Shown: piece by piece, positions 22,262 to 29,921 of the stretch
Position numbering within the stretch: the first letter of the stretch is position 1
Layout: the number at the start of each line of letters is the position of its first letter
Origin: Deltaproteobacteria bacterium
GTDB taxonomy: Bacteria; Myxococcota_A; Polyangia; Polyangiales; JADZFZ01
Direction of reading: 5' to 3'
Length of the DNA: 40,687 nt
NCBI GenBank assembly: GCA_020854145.1
Contig: JADZFZ010000476.1
Location: forward strand, 1-40,687
Made by a program: the position numbers and the translations under genes
The notes under the pieces: generated by a model
What the model was told of the DNA's origin: nothing
Databases searched by the model: none
The model's input: the letters and a program-made list of their open reading frames with translations, nothing else

Positions 22262-22903
22262 GTGCCGCTCCAGAAGCGCATCCGTGGTCGACAGGCACTC
22301 GCCGACGCGATGCACGTGAACGCGCGCACCGTGCGCGCCTGGATCGCCGCAGGCCTCGAGGAGCCTAAGCGCGGCTGGGTGCTCGCCGACGTCCAGGCCT
22401 GGCGCGACGCGCGCAACCGTGCCGCGGTCGCCGCGCGCGCCGCCGGCCGGCGCCGGCGGCCAGCCGACGAGACCGAGCTCCGCGGCATCACGCGCACCGA
22501 CCGTGCGCCACCAGACGCCGACGACCAGGCCGAGCCGTCCGTCACGCGGGTCGTCGAGCGCGAGCCGATCGGGTTTGCCGCCGACGTCGACGAACAGCTC
22601 GCCGCCGGCGTGCGGCCGCGGACGATCGTGGCTGAGCAGGAGGCGCGGCGCCGCTACTGGCTCGCCGAGGAGCAAAAAGCCGCGACGCTCGAGAGACTGA
22701 GCAAGCTCATCGATGCCGAGGAGGTCAAGGCCAGCAAGACAGCGCTCTGTGCCGCGTTCCGTGCCACCTTTCTGGAGTTCTGCCGGCGAGCGGCTTCGAA
22801 CGTCGTGCGCATCGAGACCACGCTCGAGGCGCAGCGCGTGCTCGAGGCCGAGGCCGAGCTCACCCTGCAGCGCATCCAGGAGCTGGGCGGCTTCCCACTA
22901 TGA
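22262..22903 (+). CDS. Terminase small subunit (Nu1-like)
   Basis: This 213-aa protein starts with GTG. Residues ~8-35 form a DNA-binding HTH (G-R-Q-A-L-A-D-A-M-H-V-N-A-R-T-V-R-A-W-I). A disordered linker (~55-90) follows, then a helical oligomerisation region (~105-213), the usual plan of lambda Nu1-type subunits. It would recognise the packaging site and load the large subunit. It overlaps the large terminase by ATGA. No good Shine-Dalgarno is seen before the GTG, so the start is somewhat uncertain. Confidence 0.75.
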   Translation: MPLQKRIRGRQALADAMHVNARTVRAWIAAGLEEPKRGWVLADVQAWRDARNRAAVAARAAGRRRRPADETELRGITRTDRAPPDADDQAEPSVTRVVEREPIGFAADVDEQLAAGVRPRTIVAEQEARRRYWLAEEQKAATLERLSKLIDAEEVKASKTALCAAFRATFLEFCRRAASNVVRIETTLEAQRVLEAEAELTLQRIQELGGFPL

Positions 22904-24795
22904 ACGTGCTGACCCTTGACGCCTCGCAGCTCCGCGCGCTGCGGCCGCCGGCGCGGCACCCGCTCTCGCAGTGGTGCGAGGCTCACCGCGAGGTCGTGCG
23001 CGGCGCGAAGCCTGGCCGCTGGCGCAACCGCAATGCGCCGCACCTCCGCGAGATCCTCGACGCGCTCAACGATCCGCTCGTCGAGCGCGTGACGATCATG
23101 AGCGCGACGCAGACCGGCAAGACCGAGCTGCTGCTCAACTGGATCGTCTACCTGATGTCGGAGGACCCGGGCGACACGCTCTTCGTCATGGGCTCAGAGA
23201 ACGCGGCGCGCGAGTTCAGCGAGGAGCGTCTGTGGCCGACGCTGCTCGCGTGCGAGCCGACGCGCGCGAGGTTCGCCGGGCGCCCGAAGGCCGACCACAA
23301 GCGGCTCTCGTTTGCGACCGGCGAGATGAACCTCGATCTCGCGTGGGCCGGCTCGCCGGTGCAGCTCGCCTCGCGCCCGATCAAGAACCTCTGTCTCGAC
23401 GAGGTCGACAAGTATCCGCTGCTGCTGCGTCGTGAAGGCGACCCGATGTCGCTCGCGATCGAGCGGACCAAGACCTACGACGATCGCCGCATCGTCGCCT
23501 GCTCGTCGCCGACCACGCGCGAGGGCCTGATCTTCCGCTCGTGGGAGCAGTCGGATCAGCGCGAGTGGCACGTGCCGTGTCTGAGCTGCGGCCGTTACCA
23601 ACGCCTCACCTTCGAGCGCTTCCGGTGGCCGGAGCGTCCCGATGACCGCAGCCACCGCGAGCACGCTGACTGGCTCGCGGCGCAGGACGCCGTGCGCTTC
23701 CCGTGCGAGGCCTGCGGCCACGAGCACGGCGAGCCCGAGCGTCTGCGGATGCTTGAGCGCGGAGTCTGGGTGCCGGCTGGCTGCACCGTGGACAGCGCCG
23801 GCGTCGTGCATGGACTGCCGGCAACTCCGAGTCGGCACCGCGGCTACCGCGTCACGACGCTCGGCAGCACGACCGTGAGCCGGAGCTGGAGCGTCGCCGC
23901 GGCAAAGTTCGTCGAGGCGCAGGGCAGCCTCGGCGAGCTCCGCAACTTCCGCAACGGCTGGCTCGCCGAGATCTGGGAGGACCGCACCGCCGCCCTCACC
24001 GAGTCGCGCTTCGCCGCGCTGCAGGGAGAGCATCCGCGCCGCACGTGCCCGGTGCCTGGCGTGGTGCTCACGCTCGGCGCGGACGTCCAGGCCGACCTCA
24101 TCTACTGGGTCGTGCGCGCGTGGGGGCCGCACGAGGAGAGCTGGCTCGTCGACGCCGGCTCGTGCGAGCGCCTCGAGCAGCTCGCGCAGGTGATCGGGTT
24201 CGGCTGGCCGACGTGGACGATCGAGGAGGGTGAGCGCGAGGAGCGCCGGCGCGTGCGCCTGGCGTGCATCGACTCGGGCTACCGCACCAAGGAGATCTAC
24301 GAGTTCTGTCGCCAGGAACCTCTCCACCGGCGACCGATCAAGGGCATGGATCACCTCTCCGGGCAGATCTGGAAGGGCACTGCCGCGGAGACCACGGCGC
24401 GCGGCCGCGCGCTGCAGGGCGGTCTGCGGCTCTTCCTCGTCGATTCCAGCGCGCTCAAGGACAAGATGATCCGACTGCAGACGCTGCCGGAGAACGTGCC
24501 GGGCGGGTGGTGGACCTTCGACGGAATCGACGACCTCTACGTGCGGCACCAGCTCGGCGAGCACAAGGTGAAGCGCGTCGACAACCGCGGCCGAGTCACT
24601 GAGATCTGGGCGCCGCGCAGCGTCGGCGCGCCGAACCACTGGTTCGACGCCGAGGTCTACGCGCTCGCCGCGGCCGAGATGCTCGGCGTCTGGACACTCA
24701 CTCCGCAGACCGACCTGCCGCCGGCGCCGCCGCCGCGGGCCGCCGCCGGCGCCGGCCGCGGAGCGGTGCCGTCGCGGCGCCGGAGGTCCTGGTGA
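22900..24795 (+). CDS. Terminase large subunit (lambda gpA family)
   Basis: This 631-aa DNA-packaging motor has an N-terminal ATPase with a Walker A-like S-A-T-Q-T-G-K-T (68-75) and Walker B L-C-L-D-E (164-168). A four-cysteine zinc site follows (C-L-S-C ... C-E-A-C, ~228-268). The C-terminal nuclease has acidic motifs G-A-D-V-Q-A-D (~394), D-S-G-Y-R-T (~457) and N-H-W-F-D-A-E-V (~580). Length and order match the gpA family used by cos phages. This predicts cohesive-end packaging and fits the lambda-like gene order. A Pro/Ala/Arg tail ends the protein, which overlaps the next gene by GTGA. Confidence 0.93.
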   Translation: MNVLTLDASQLRALRPPARHPLSQWCEAHREVVRGAKPGRWRNRNAPHLREILDALNDPLVERVTIMSATQTGKTELLLNWIVYLMSEDPGDTLFVMGSENAAREFSEERLWPTLLACEPTRARFAGRPKADHKRLSFATGEMNLDLAWAGSPVQLASRPIKNLCLDEVDKYPLLLRREGDPMSLAIERTKTYDDRRIVACSSPTTREGLIFRSWEQSDQREWHVPCLSCGRYQRLTFERFRWPERPDDRSHREHADWLAAQDAVRFPCEACGHEHGEPERLRMLERGVWVPAGCTVDSAGVVHGLPATPSRHRGYRVTTLGSTTVSRSWSVAAAKFVEAQGSLGELRNFRNGWLAEIWEDRTAALTESRFAALQGEHPRRTCPVPGVVLTLGADVQADLIYWVVRAWGPHEESWLVDAGSCERLEQLAQVIGFGWPTWTIEEGEREERRRVRLACIDSGYRTKEIYEFCRQEPLHRRPIKGMDHLSGQIWKGTAAETTARGRALQGGLRLFLVDSSALKDKMIRLQTLPENVPGGWWTFDGIDDLYVRHQLGEHKVKRVDNRGRVTEIWAPRSVGAPNHWFDAEVYALAAAEMLGVWTLTPQTDLPPAPPPRAAAGAGRGAVPSRRRRSW

Positions 24796-24995
24796 GCAAG
24801 TCCTGGTTCATGGTGGTCGCGTGTCCGCGCTGCGGCTCGCGGCGCTGCACGCACCAAGGCACGCGGCACGACGGCCGCAAGCGCTACTACCGCTGCCGCG
24901 TCTGCGACAACACCTGGACGGCCTGGCGCCTCGAGGTCGAGTCACCGAGCGAATCCGAGAAAGATCGTCCGGACGTCCGGACGCCGCCGCGTTGA
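24792..24995 (+). CDS. Small zinc-ribbon protein
   Basis: This 67-aa protein starts with GTG and overlaps the terminase stop. It has a four-cysteine ribbon (C11, C14, C35, C38) with an R-K-R-Y-Y-R-C segment before the second pair, like zinc ribbons of transposase-associated or transcription-factor type. It is probably DNA-binding. A small zinc protein between terminase and gpW genes is not part of the lambda plan. Function unknown. Confidence 0.6.
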   Translation: MSKSWFMVVACPRCGSRRCTHQGTRHDGRKRYYRCRVCDNTWTAWRLEVESPSESEKDRPDVRTPPR

Positions 24996-25028
24996 CGGGC
25001 CGATAGACACGCGTCCACGATCGGCAGC

Positions 25029-25265
25029 GTGGCAGTCGAAACCACGCAGGAGCAGCTCGAGCGCGTGCAGGCGGCGATCCGGCGGATCGAGGAGGCCAGC
25101 GTGCGGAGCTACACCACGGCCGACGGCCGCTCGACCGTGACGCCGGGCAGTGGCGACCTGCAGGTGCTCTACGATCGCGAGGAGCGGCTCAAGCGGCAGC
25201 TCGCGCGCGAGACGTCCGGACCCTTCGTGCAGGTCCGAGCCCGGCTCGATGCGAGGACGCGATGA
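25029..25265 (+). CDS. Head-tail joining protein, gpW-like
   Basis: This 78-aa protein starts with GTG. It has two helices with a short beta hairpin between them (V-R-S-Y-T-T-A-D-G-R-S-T-V-T-P, ~24-38), the signature of gpW, which completes the head before tail attachment. Length and position between terminase and portal match lambda. Its stop overlaps the portal ATG. Confidence 0.75.
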   Translation: MAVETTQEQLERVQAAIRRIEEASVRSYTTADGRSTVTPGSGDLQVLYDREERLKRQLARETSGPFVQVRARLDARTR

Positions 25266-26941
25266 CGTCTCAGCCGGGCAAGCGGCGGCCGCGCGGCAGC
25301 GGCTACGAGACGCTCGCCGTCTACGGCGGGCGGCGGCAGCCCTCGATCGAGGGCATCACGCGGCGGTCGCCCTTGCGCAGCGCGGCCAGCGGCGGCGCTG
25401 GCGCCACGACCGTGGTGTTCGCCGGCCAGGGCGAGCAGGACGCCCTCGCCGCGACCCTCGAGCGGCTGCCGGAGCTCCGGCGACACTCGCGCTACGCGGT
25501 GGCGCACAATCCCATCGCGCGCGCCATTCGGCGCTGCTTCGCCGACCACGTGATCGGCAGCGGCATCGTGCCGCGCAGCGCCGTGAACCCCCGTCGCCTC
25601 GGCATCACGGAGAGCCAGGCGCGCGAGTTCGAAGAGGCCGCCGACGAGGTCTTCCGCGACGCCTCGCGCTTCGCCGACGTCACCGGCCGCCAGGAATACG
25701 TCGGCCTCCAGCGCCTGGTGTTCCTCTCGATCTTCGACGCGGGCGACGTCTTCCCCTCGTTCCCCATGGTCGCGCGCGACGACGGCGCACCCGTCACGAC
25801 GCGGATCAACCTGATCGAGGCCGAGCGCGTCGAGACGCCGATCAAGGACGCGACGAACCCTCGCGTTCGCGGAGGCGTGCAGCTCGACGCCTGGGGCGCG
25901 CCGGAGGGCTACTGGGTCGTGCGCGACCATCCCGGCGACCAGCTCGCCGCGCGCCGCTTCCAGCACGAGTTCTGGTCGCGATCCCGCAATGGCCGCGTCA
26001 ACGTGATGCAGGCCTACGCGCAGGATCGCATCGGCCAGGCGCGCGGCCTGCCGGTGCTGCACGCGGCACTGCCGATCATCGACCAGGTCGGCCAATACGT
26101 CGACAGCACCATCTTCCAGGCCGAGCTGCAGACGCGCCTCTCGCTGTGGATCACCACGCAGGGCGATCCCGAGCAGATGGCGCAGCTCCTGCAGGCACGC
26201 GACTCCGCCGCCCGCGAGGCAGCGTATGCCGGCCTGCTCGAGGCTGGCGTGCAGGCCGACTCGATCAACCTGCTCGCCGAAGGCGACGATGTGAAGTCGG
26301 TGAGTCCGAGCACGCCGGGCGCCTATTGGGACGCCCTGATCGTGCGGCTGCTGCGGCTCTGCGGCGCGGCTGCTGGCGGTGCACCATTCGAACTCTTCAG
26401 CAACGACGTCGGCGCGGCGAACTACTCCGCGATCCGCGCGGCGCTGATGGCGTTCCGCAAGACGATCGCGCAGCAGCACGAGGCGCTGCTGCCGGTGTTC
26501 CGGGTGCACCGCGAGCTCGCGCTCTGGGAGGCGTGGCTCGACGGCAAGCTGCTGCCAGGCGCGCCGTGGCTGCGCATGGACCGCGATCGCGCGGGCTGGC
26601 TCGCGGCCAAGTGGCACCTGCCGGCGCAGGGCTGGATCGATCCGACCAAGGAGGTCGCGGCCTACACCGACGCCGTCGACGCGGGGTTCATGTCGCGTGG
26701 CGACGTGATCGCGCAGATGACCGGCGAGACCTACCTCGACGTCGCGCGCCGCCGAGCCGACGAGGCGCGCATCGATCGCGAGCTCGGCCTCGAGCGCGCG
26801 AACAAGGTCACCGTGCCGGTCGCCGCTGGGACCGCGCCGCACGAGGCCGCCGCGGACGACGAGTCCGAGCGCGACCAGCTCGAGCCGGATGACGGCGAAA
26901 AGGTCGAGCTGAACGACACGACCACGGCAGGTGCACGATGA
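25262..26941 (+). CDS. Portal protein (lambda gpB family)
   Basis: This 559-aa protein would form the dodecameric ring at one capsid vertex through which DNA passes. The sequence resembles lambda-type portals, with G-Y-E-T-L-A-V-Y-G-G-R-R near the N-terminus, A-R-Y-A/R-H-S-R-Y-A-V-A-H-N-P-I-A-R-A-I (~75-95) and G-Y-W-V-V-R-D-H-P-G-D (~217). The C-terminal ~60 residues are acidic and disordered. It lies between gpW and protease genes and overlaps both by ATGA. Confidence 0.9.
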   Translation: MTSQPGKRRPRGSGYETLAVYGGRRQPSIEGITRRSPLRSAASGGAGATTVVFAGQGEQDALAATLERLPELRRHSRYAVAHNPIARAIRRCFADHVIGSGIVPRSAVNPRRLGITESQAREFEEAADEVFRDASRFADVTGRQEYVGLQRLVFLSIFDAGDVFPSFPMVARDDGAPVTTRINLIEAERVETPIKDATNPRVRGGVQLDAWGAPEGYWVVRDHPGDQLAARRFQHEFWSRSRNGRVNVMQAYAQDRIGQARGLPVLHAALPIIDQVGQYVDSTIFQAELQTRLSLWITTQGDPEQMAQLLQARDSAAREAAYAGLLEAGVQADSINLLAEGDDVKSVSPSTPGAYWDALIVRLLRLCGAAAGGAPFELFSNDVGAANYSAIRAALMAFRKTIAQQHEALLPVFRVHRELALWEAWLDGKLLPGAPWLRMDRDRAGWLAAKWHLPAQGWIDPTKEVAAYTDAVDAGFMSRGDVIAQMTGETYLDVARRRADEARIDRELGLERANKVTVPVAAGTAPHEAAADDESERDQLEPDDGEKVELNDTTTAGAR

Positions 26942-28383
26942 TCGGAGCCATCCTGGAGCTCGCGCGACAGCAGGTCTGGGCACTCGACCAGCGCGTGCTG
27001 CACGCCTTCGAGTCGATCCTGTTGCGCCGGGAGGCCGGCGTCCGCCTCAACAAGTCCGACATCGCCGAGGCGATGGCGGCGGCCGGCACGCGCCCAAGTC
27101 GCGGCGAGCAGGGCTACACGCTCGAGGCTGGCGGCATTGCAGTCGTGCCGGTGCGCGGGGTCATCTCGCAGCGCGCCTCGCTGCTCGAAGATGTCTGCCC
27201 CGGCCGTGGCACGAGCGCCGAGCGCATCTCGGAGCTGCTCGGCAAGCTCGCCGCGGACAGCGCGGTGCGCGCGGTCCTGCTCGACATCGACAGCCCTGGC
27301 GGCACGGTCTCGGGGGTGCCCGAGCTCGCGGCCGAGATCCGGCAGTTCAGCGCGGCCACGCAGAAGCCGATCTGGGCGTTCAGTGACGGCATGGCGGCGT
27401 CGGCGGCCTACTGGCTCGCCGCGGCCACCGATCGCGTGCTGGCCAGTGCGGGAGCGCAGATCGGGTCGATCGGCATCTACTCGGTGCTGCACGACACGCA
27501 TCGCGCCGCCGAGACCGATGGCGTCGACGTCCACGTCGTCGTCAGCGGTCCGCACAAGGGGGCCGGCACGCCAGGCGCACGGCTCACGTCGACGCAGATT
27601 GCCGGCGTGCAGGCCGGCGTCGATGCGATGTTCGGGCTGTTCCGCGACGACGTCGCCGCCGATCGCGGCCTCAGCGGCGCCGCACTCGAAGCAGTCTGCG
27701 ACGGGCAGTGCTGGCTCGCGGCGCAGGCCGCCGAGTCGGGCCTCGTCGATGCAGTCGTCTCGCGCAGCCAGGCCATTCGGCAACTGCGCGACCAAGTCCA
27801 GGGTTCGGCGGCCGACACGCCGCCCAAGCAGATTCCGGTAGTCCCCACCGCTGCGGGTGCAGCGGCGCGGGCGGAGGGCACGATGCCACAGACCGATTCC
27901 ATCACGAGCGTCGAGCAACTCCGCGCGGCGCACCCCAACCTCGTGGCGATGATCCTCGCCTCGGCCGAGGCCCTCGCGGCCACGGCGCAGGCCGAGGCGG
28001 TCGCCAGGGCCACCACCGAGGAACGCGAGCGCGCCGCGCGCATCTTGCGCAATGCGAGCGCCGGCCAGACGCAGCTCGCCGCCGAGCTCGTCGCGAGCGG
28101 TGCCCCCGTGAGCGACGCCCTCGAGAAGCTCCTGCAGGATCCGCGCCGCAATGCCGCGCAGCTCCTCGAGCGCGAGCGCGCGAGTGCCGCGCCGGCGATC
28201 GACGGCGCCGCGCCGAAGGGCGGCACGACCATCGACGAGACGCCCGAGCAGACGCGCAAGCGCCAGGCCGCGGAGATGTGGGCGCAGGAGCCCAAGGAGT
28301 GCCAGCGCATCTACGGCAGCCTCGAGGGCCTCGAGGCCTATCTCGCCGCGGCGGCGAGTGGTCGCGCCTGCGTCAGCATCTGA
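26938..28383 (+). CDS. Capsid protease/scaffold, SppA (S49)-like, lambda gpC type
   Basis: This 481-aa protein has residues ~60-280 forming an S49 serine protease of the ClpP/SppA fold. The probable nucleophile is Ser155 (G-M-A-A-S-A-A-Y-W) and the general base is Lys207 (S-G-P-H-K-G). D-I-D-S-P-G-G (116-122) forms the oxyanion region. Residues ~300-481 are helical and charged, as in an assembly scaffold. In lambda, gpC and the scaffold Nu3 come from one reading frame, and a second start is visible here (27883). It would cleave scaffold and portal during head maturation. Confidence 0.88.
   Translation: MIGAILELARQQVWALDQRVLHAFESILLRREAGVRLNKSDIAEAMAAAGTRPSRGEQGYTLEAGGIAVVPVRGVISQRASLLEDVCPGRGTSAERISELLGKLAADSAVRAVLLDIDSPGGTVSGVPELAAEIRQFSAATQKPIWAFSDGMAASAAYWLAAATDRVLASAGAQIGSIGIYSVLHDTHRAAETDGVDVHVVVSGPHKGAGTPGARLTSTQIAGVQAGVDAMFGLFRDDVAADRGLSGAALEAVCDGQCWLAAQAAESGLVDAVVSRSQAIRQLRDQVQGSAADTPPKQIPVVPTAAGAAARAEGTMPQTDSITSVEQLRAAHPNLVAMILASAEALAATAQAEAVARATTEERERAARILRNASAGQTQLAAELVASGAPVSDALEKLLQDPRRNAAQLLERERASAAPAIDGAAPKGGTTIDETPEQTRKRQAAEMWAQEPKECQRIYGSLEGLEAYLAAAASGRACVSI
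27883..28383 (+). CDS. Internal-start scaffold protein (Nu3-like)
   Basis: An in-frame ATG at codon 316 of the protease gene has GGAGG at 27873-27877, five bases upstream, a better site than most gene starts here. It would give a 166-aa product containing only the helical scaffold part, beginning M-P-Q-T-D-S-I-T. Lambda uses the same nested arrangement for Nu3 inside gene C. Existence of the product is inferred. Confidence 0.55.
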   Translation: MPQTDSITSVEQLRAAHPNLVAMILASAEALAATAQAEAVARATTEERERAARILRNASAGQTQLAAELVASGAPVSDALEKLLQDPRRNAAQLLERERASAAPAIDGAAPKGGTTIDETPEQTRKRQAAEMWAQEPKECQRIYGSLEGLEAYLAAAASGRACVSI

Positions 28384-28445
28384 CGCGGGCGCTGGCAAGC
28401 AAGACGCCTGTCTGACTTCCGAACGCAACTCACAAGGAAACACAC

Positions 28446-29384
28446 ATGCCCGTCCTCAAGGAAACCGGCCTCGAGCTCGCGACGATCGGTCGCGCGTTCG
28501 ACGCGCGGTTCTTCCCCCGCTTCAACACCGGCGGCTTGCCGCCCTGGTTCCCCATGGTCTGCTGGCCGAACCTCGAGAGCGACCAGGCCGACGAAACCTA
28601 CGCCTGGCTCGGCGTGGCGCCGGCGATGCTTCGCTTCTCGCGCGAAATCCCGATCACGAAGCCGGGCAGCGAGAAGTTCACGATCGTCAACGAGAACTTC
28701 GGCATCGGCATCGAGGCCACCTACGAGCACCTCCGCCGGCAGAAGTTCGGCATGTTCGACGGCCTCGTCGCGCAGATGGCTGGTCGCGCGCAGATCTGGC
28801 CTCTCCGCGAGTTCTACGCCGAGCTCGTCGGCAGCTCGCTCGGCTACGACGGCAAGGCGTTGTTCGCGAGCGATCACCCGGTTGGCACCGGCACCAGCAG
28901 CAACACCATCAACTTCAACGTCGGGACGACGACGGACCCGACGGCGTCCGAGCTCGTCGGCGCGGCGACGGAGGCAATCCGCGTGATCCGCAGCCAGGTC
29001 GACGAGAGCGGCGAGCCGATCGCGGAGGCAGTCACGCAGTTCAAGGTCTTCGTGCCGCCGACGTTCATGCGCGCGGCGATGGAGGCCTTCGGCGCGCCGG
29101 TGATCGCCAGCGGCAGCACCGCCATCAGCAATGTGCTGGTGATGGGCGGCACGGGCCTGCAGATCACCTTCGAGGCCTCGCCGCGCCTGAGCGCGTGGAC
29201 CACCAAGCTCGCGGTGCTCGGCATGGGGCTCGGCGTGGCGCCCTTCATCTACCAGCAGGAGAAGCCCGTCGGCACGGCAATCATCGACGACGAGATCCAT
29301 CGCCGCGTGCTCTACACGGTCGACGCCGCCGGCGCGGTCAAGCCCGGCTACTGGCAGCTTGCCTGCCTGGTCACGCTCACCTGA
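28446..29384 (+). CDS. Major capsid protein, Mu gpT-like
   Basis: This 312-aa protein shows features of Mu-type major head subunits: F-D-A-R-F near the N-terminus (~19-23), P-I-T-K-P-G-S-E-K-F-T (~74-84), L-G-Y-D-G-K-A-L-F-A-S-D-H (~135-147) and a Y-W-Q-L-A-C near the end. It would adopt the HK97 fold and build the shell. Pairing a Mu-type capsid protein with lambda-type terminase, portal and protease is a known mosaic. An A-rich site (AAGGAAA) precedes the ATG, and an intergenic hairpin follows the stop. Confidence 0.85.
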   Translation: MPVLKETGLELATIGRAFDARFFPRFNTGGLPPWFPMVCWPNLESDQADETYAWLGVAPAMLRFSREIPITKPGSEKFTIVNENFGIGIEATYEHLRRQKFGMFDGLVAQMAGRAQIWPLREFYAELVGSSLGYDGKALFASDHPVGTGTSSNTINFNVGTTTDPTASELVGAATEAIRVIRSQVDESGEPIAEAVTQFKVFVPPTFMRAAMEAFGAPVIASGSTAISNVLVMGGTGLQITFEASPRLSAWTTKLAVLGMGLGVAPFIYQQEKPVGTAIIDDEIHRRVLYTVDAAGAVKPGYWQLACLVTLT

Positions 29385-29390
29385 GCGACA

Positions 29391-29411
29391 GCCGCGCGCG
29401 TGGCGCGCGGC
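29391..29411 (+). terminator. Hairpin after the capsid gene
   Basis: Perfect 9-bp arms GCCGCGCGC and GCGCGCGGC enclose a 3-base loop GTG. It starts seven bases after the major capsid stop and is not followed by T-rich sequence. It probably protects or attenuates the transcript and does not fully terminate it, since tail genes continue in the same direction. Confidence 0.5.
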
Positions 29412-29445
29412 AGAGTCCCCGCATCGCCTTTCCTGAGAGCTTCCA

Positions 29446-29868
29446 ATGGCATTGACCAAGAGCACGCCGCGCACGTTCCGCGGCGCAGTCACCGTCGGCG
29501 ACCTCGACGAGCCCGTCGTGGCGAGCGACATCATCTACGAGGGCGCGGCCCTCACCGATGCCGGCGGCGCCGGCGTGGTCGGGCCCTGCGTCGGCACGGA
29601 GACCTTCCGCGGCTTCGCGCTGGCGGAGCGCGACAACTCCGCCGGCGCGGCCGGCGCGCTGAAGGTGCCCGTCCGCCGCGAGGGCGAGGTCCTGCTCACG
29701 ATCTCCAGCCTCGCGCAGACCGACGTCGGCGTCACGATCTACGCCAGCGACGACGGCACCTTCACCAAGACCTCCACGAGCAACTGCGCGATCGGCGTGC
29801 TCACGGAATACGTGAGCTCGACGCAGGGCTGGGTCCGGTTCCAGGCAGCGCCGCTGCGCTCCCTGTGA
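29446..29868 (+). CDS. Capsid decoration/cement protein
   Basis: This 140-aa protein is beta-rich and Gly/Ala-rich, with a D-D-G-T-F-T-K-T and I-G-V-L-T-E-Y-V ending typical of small cement proteins (DUF2190-type or gpD-like). Its position directly after the capsid gene, bracketed by two hairpins, supports high-level expression and a structural role on the shell. Family membership is inferred from size, composition and position. Confidence 0.65.
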   Translation: MALTKSTPRTFRGAVTVGDLDEPVVASDIIYEGAALTDAGGAGVVGPCVGTETFRGFALAERDNSAGAAGALKVPVRREGEVLLTISSLAQTDVGVTIYASDDGTFTKTSTSNCAIGVLTEYVSSTQGWVRFQAAPLRSL

Positions 29869-29869
29869 G

Positions 29870-29892
29870 AGCTGCGGCCGCTGGCCGCAGCT
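29870..29892 (+). terminator. Hairpin after the decoration gene
   Basis: Perfect 10-bp arms AGCTGCGGCC and GGCCGCAGCT enclose a 3-base loop GCT. It starts immediately after the decoration gene stop. Like the hairpin after the capsid gene, it lacks a T-run. Confidence 0.5.
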
Positions 29893-29921
29893 GACATCCG
29901 CAAGCGACTCGCGAGGCGACC

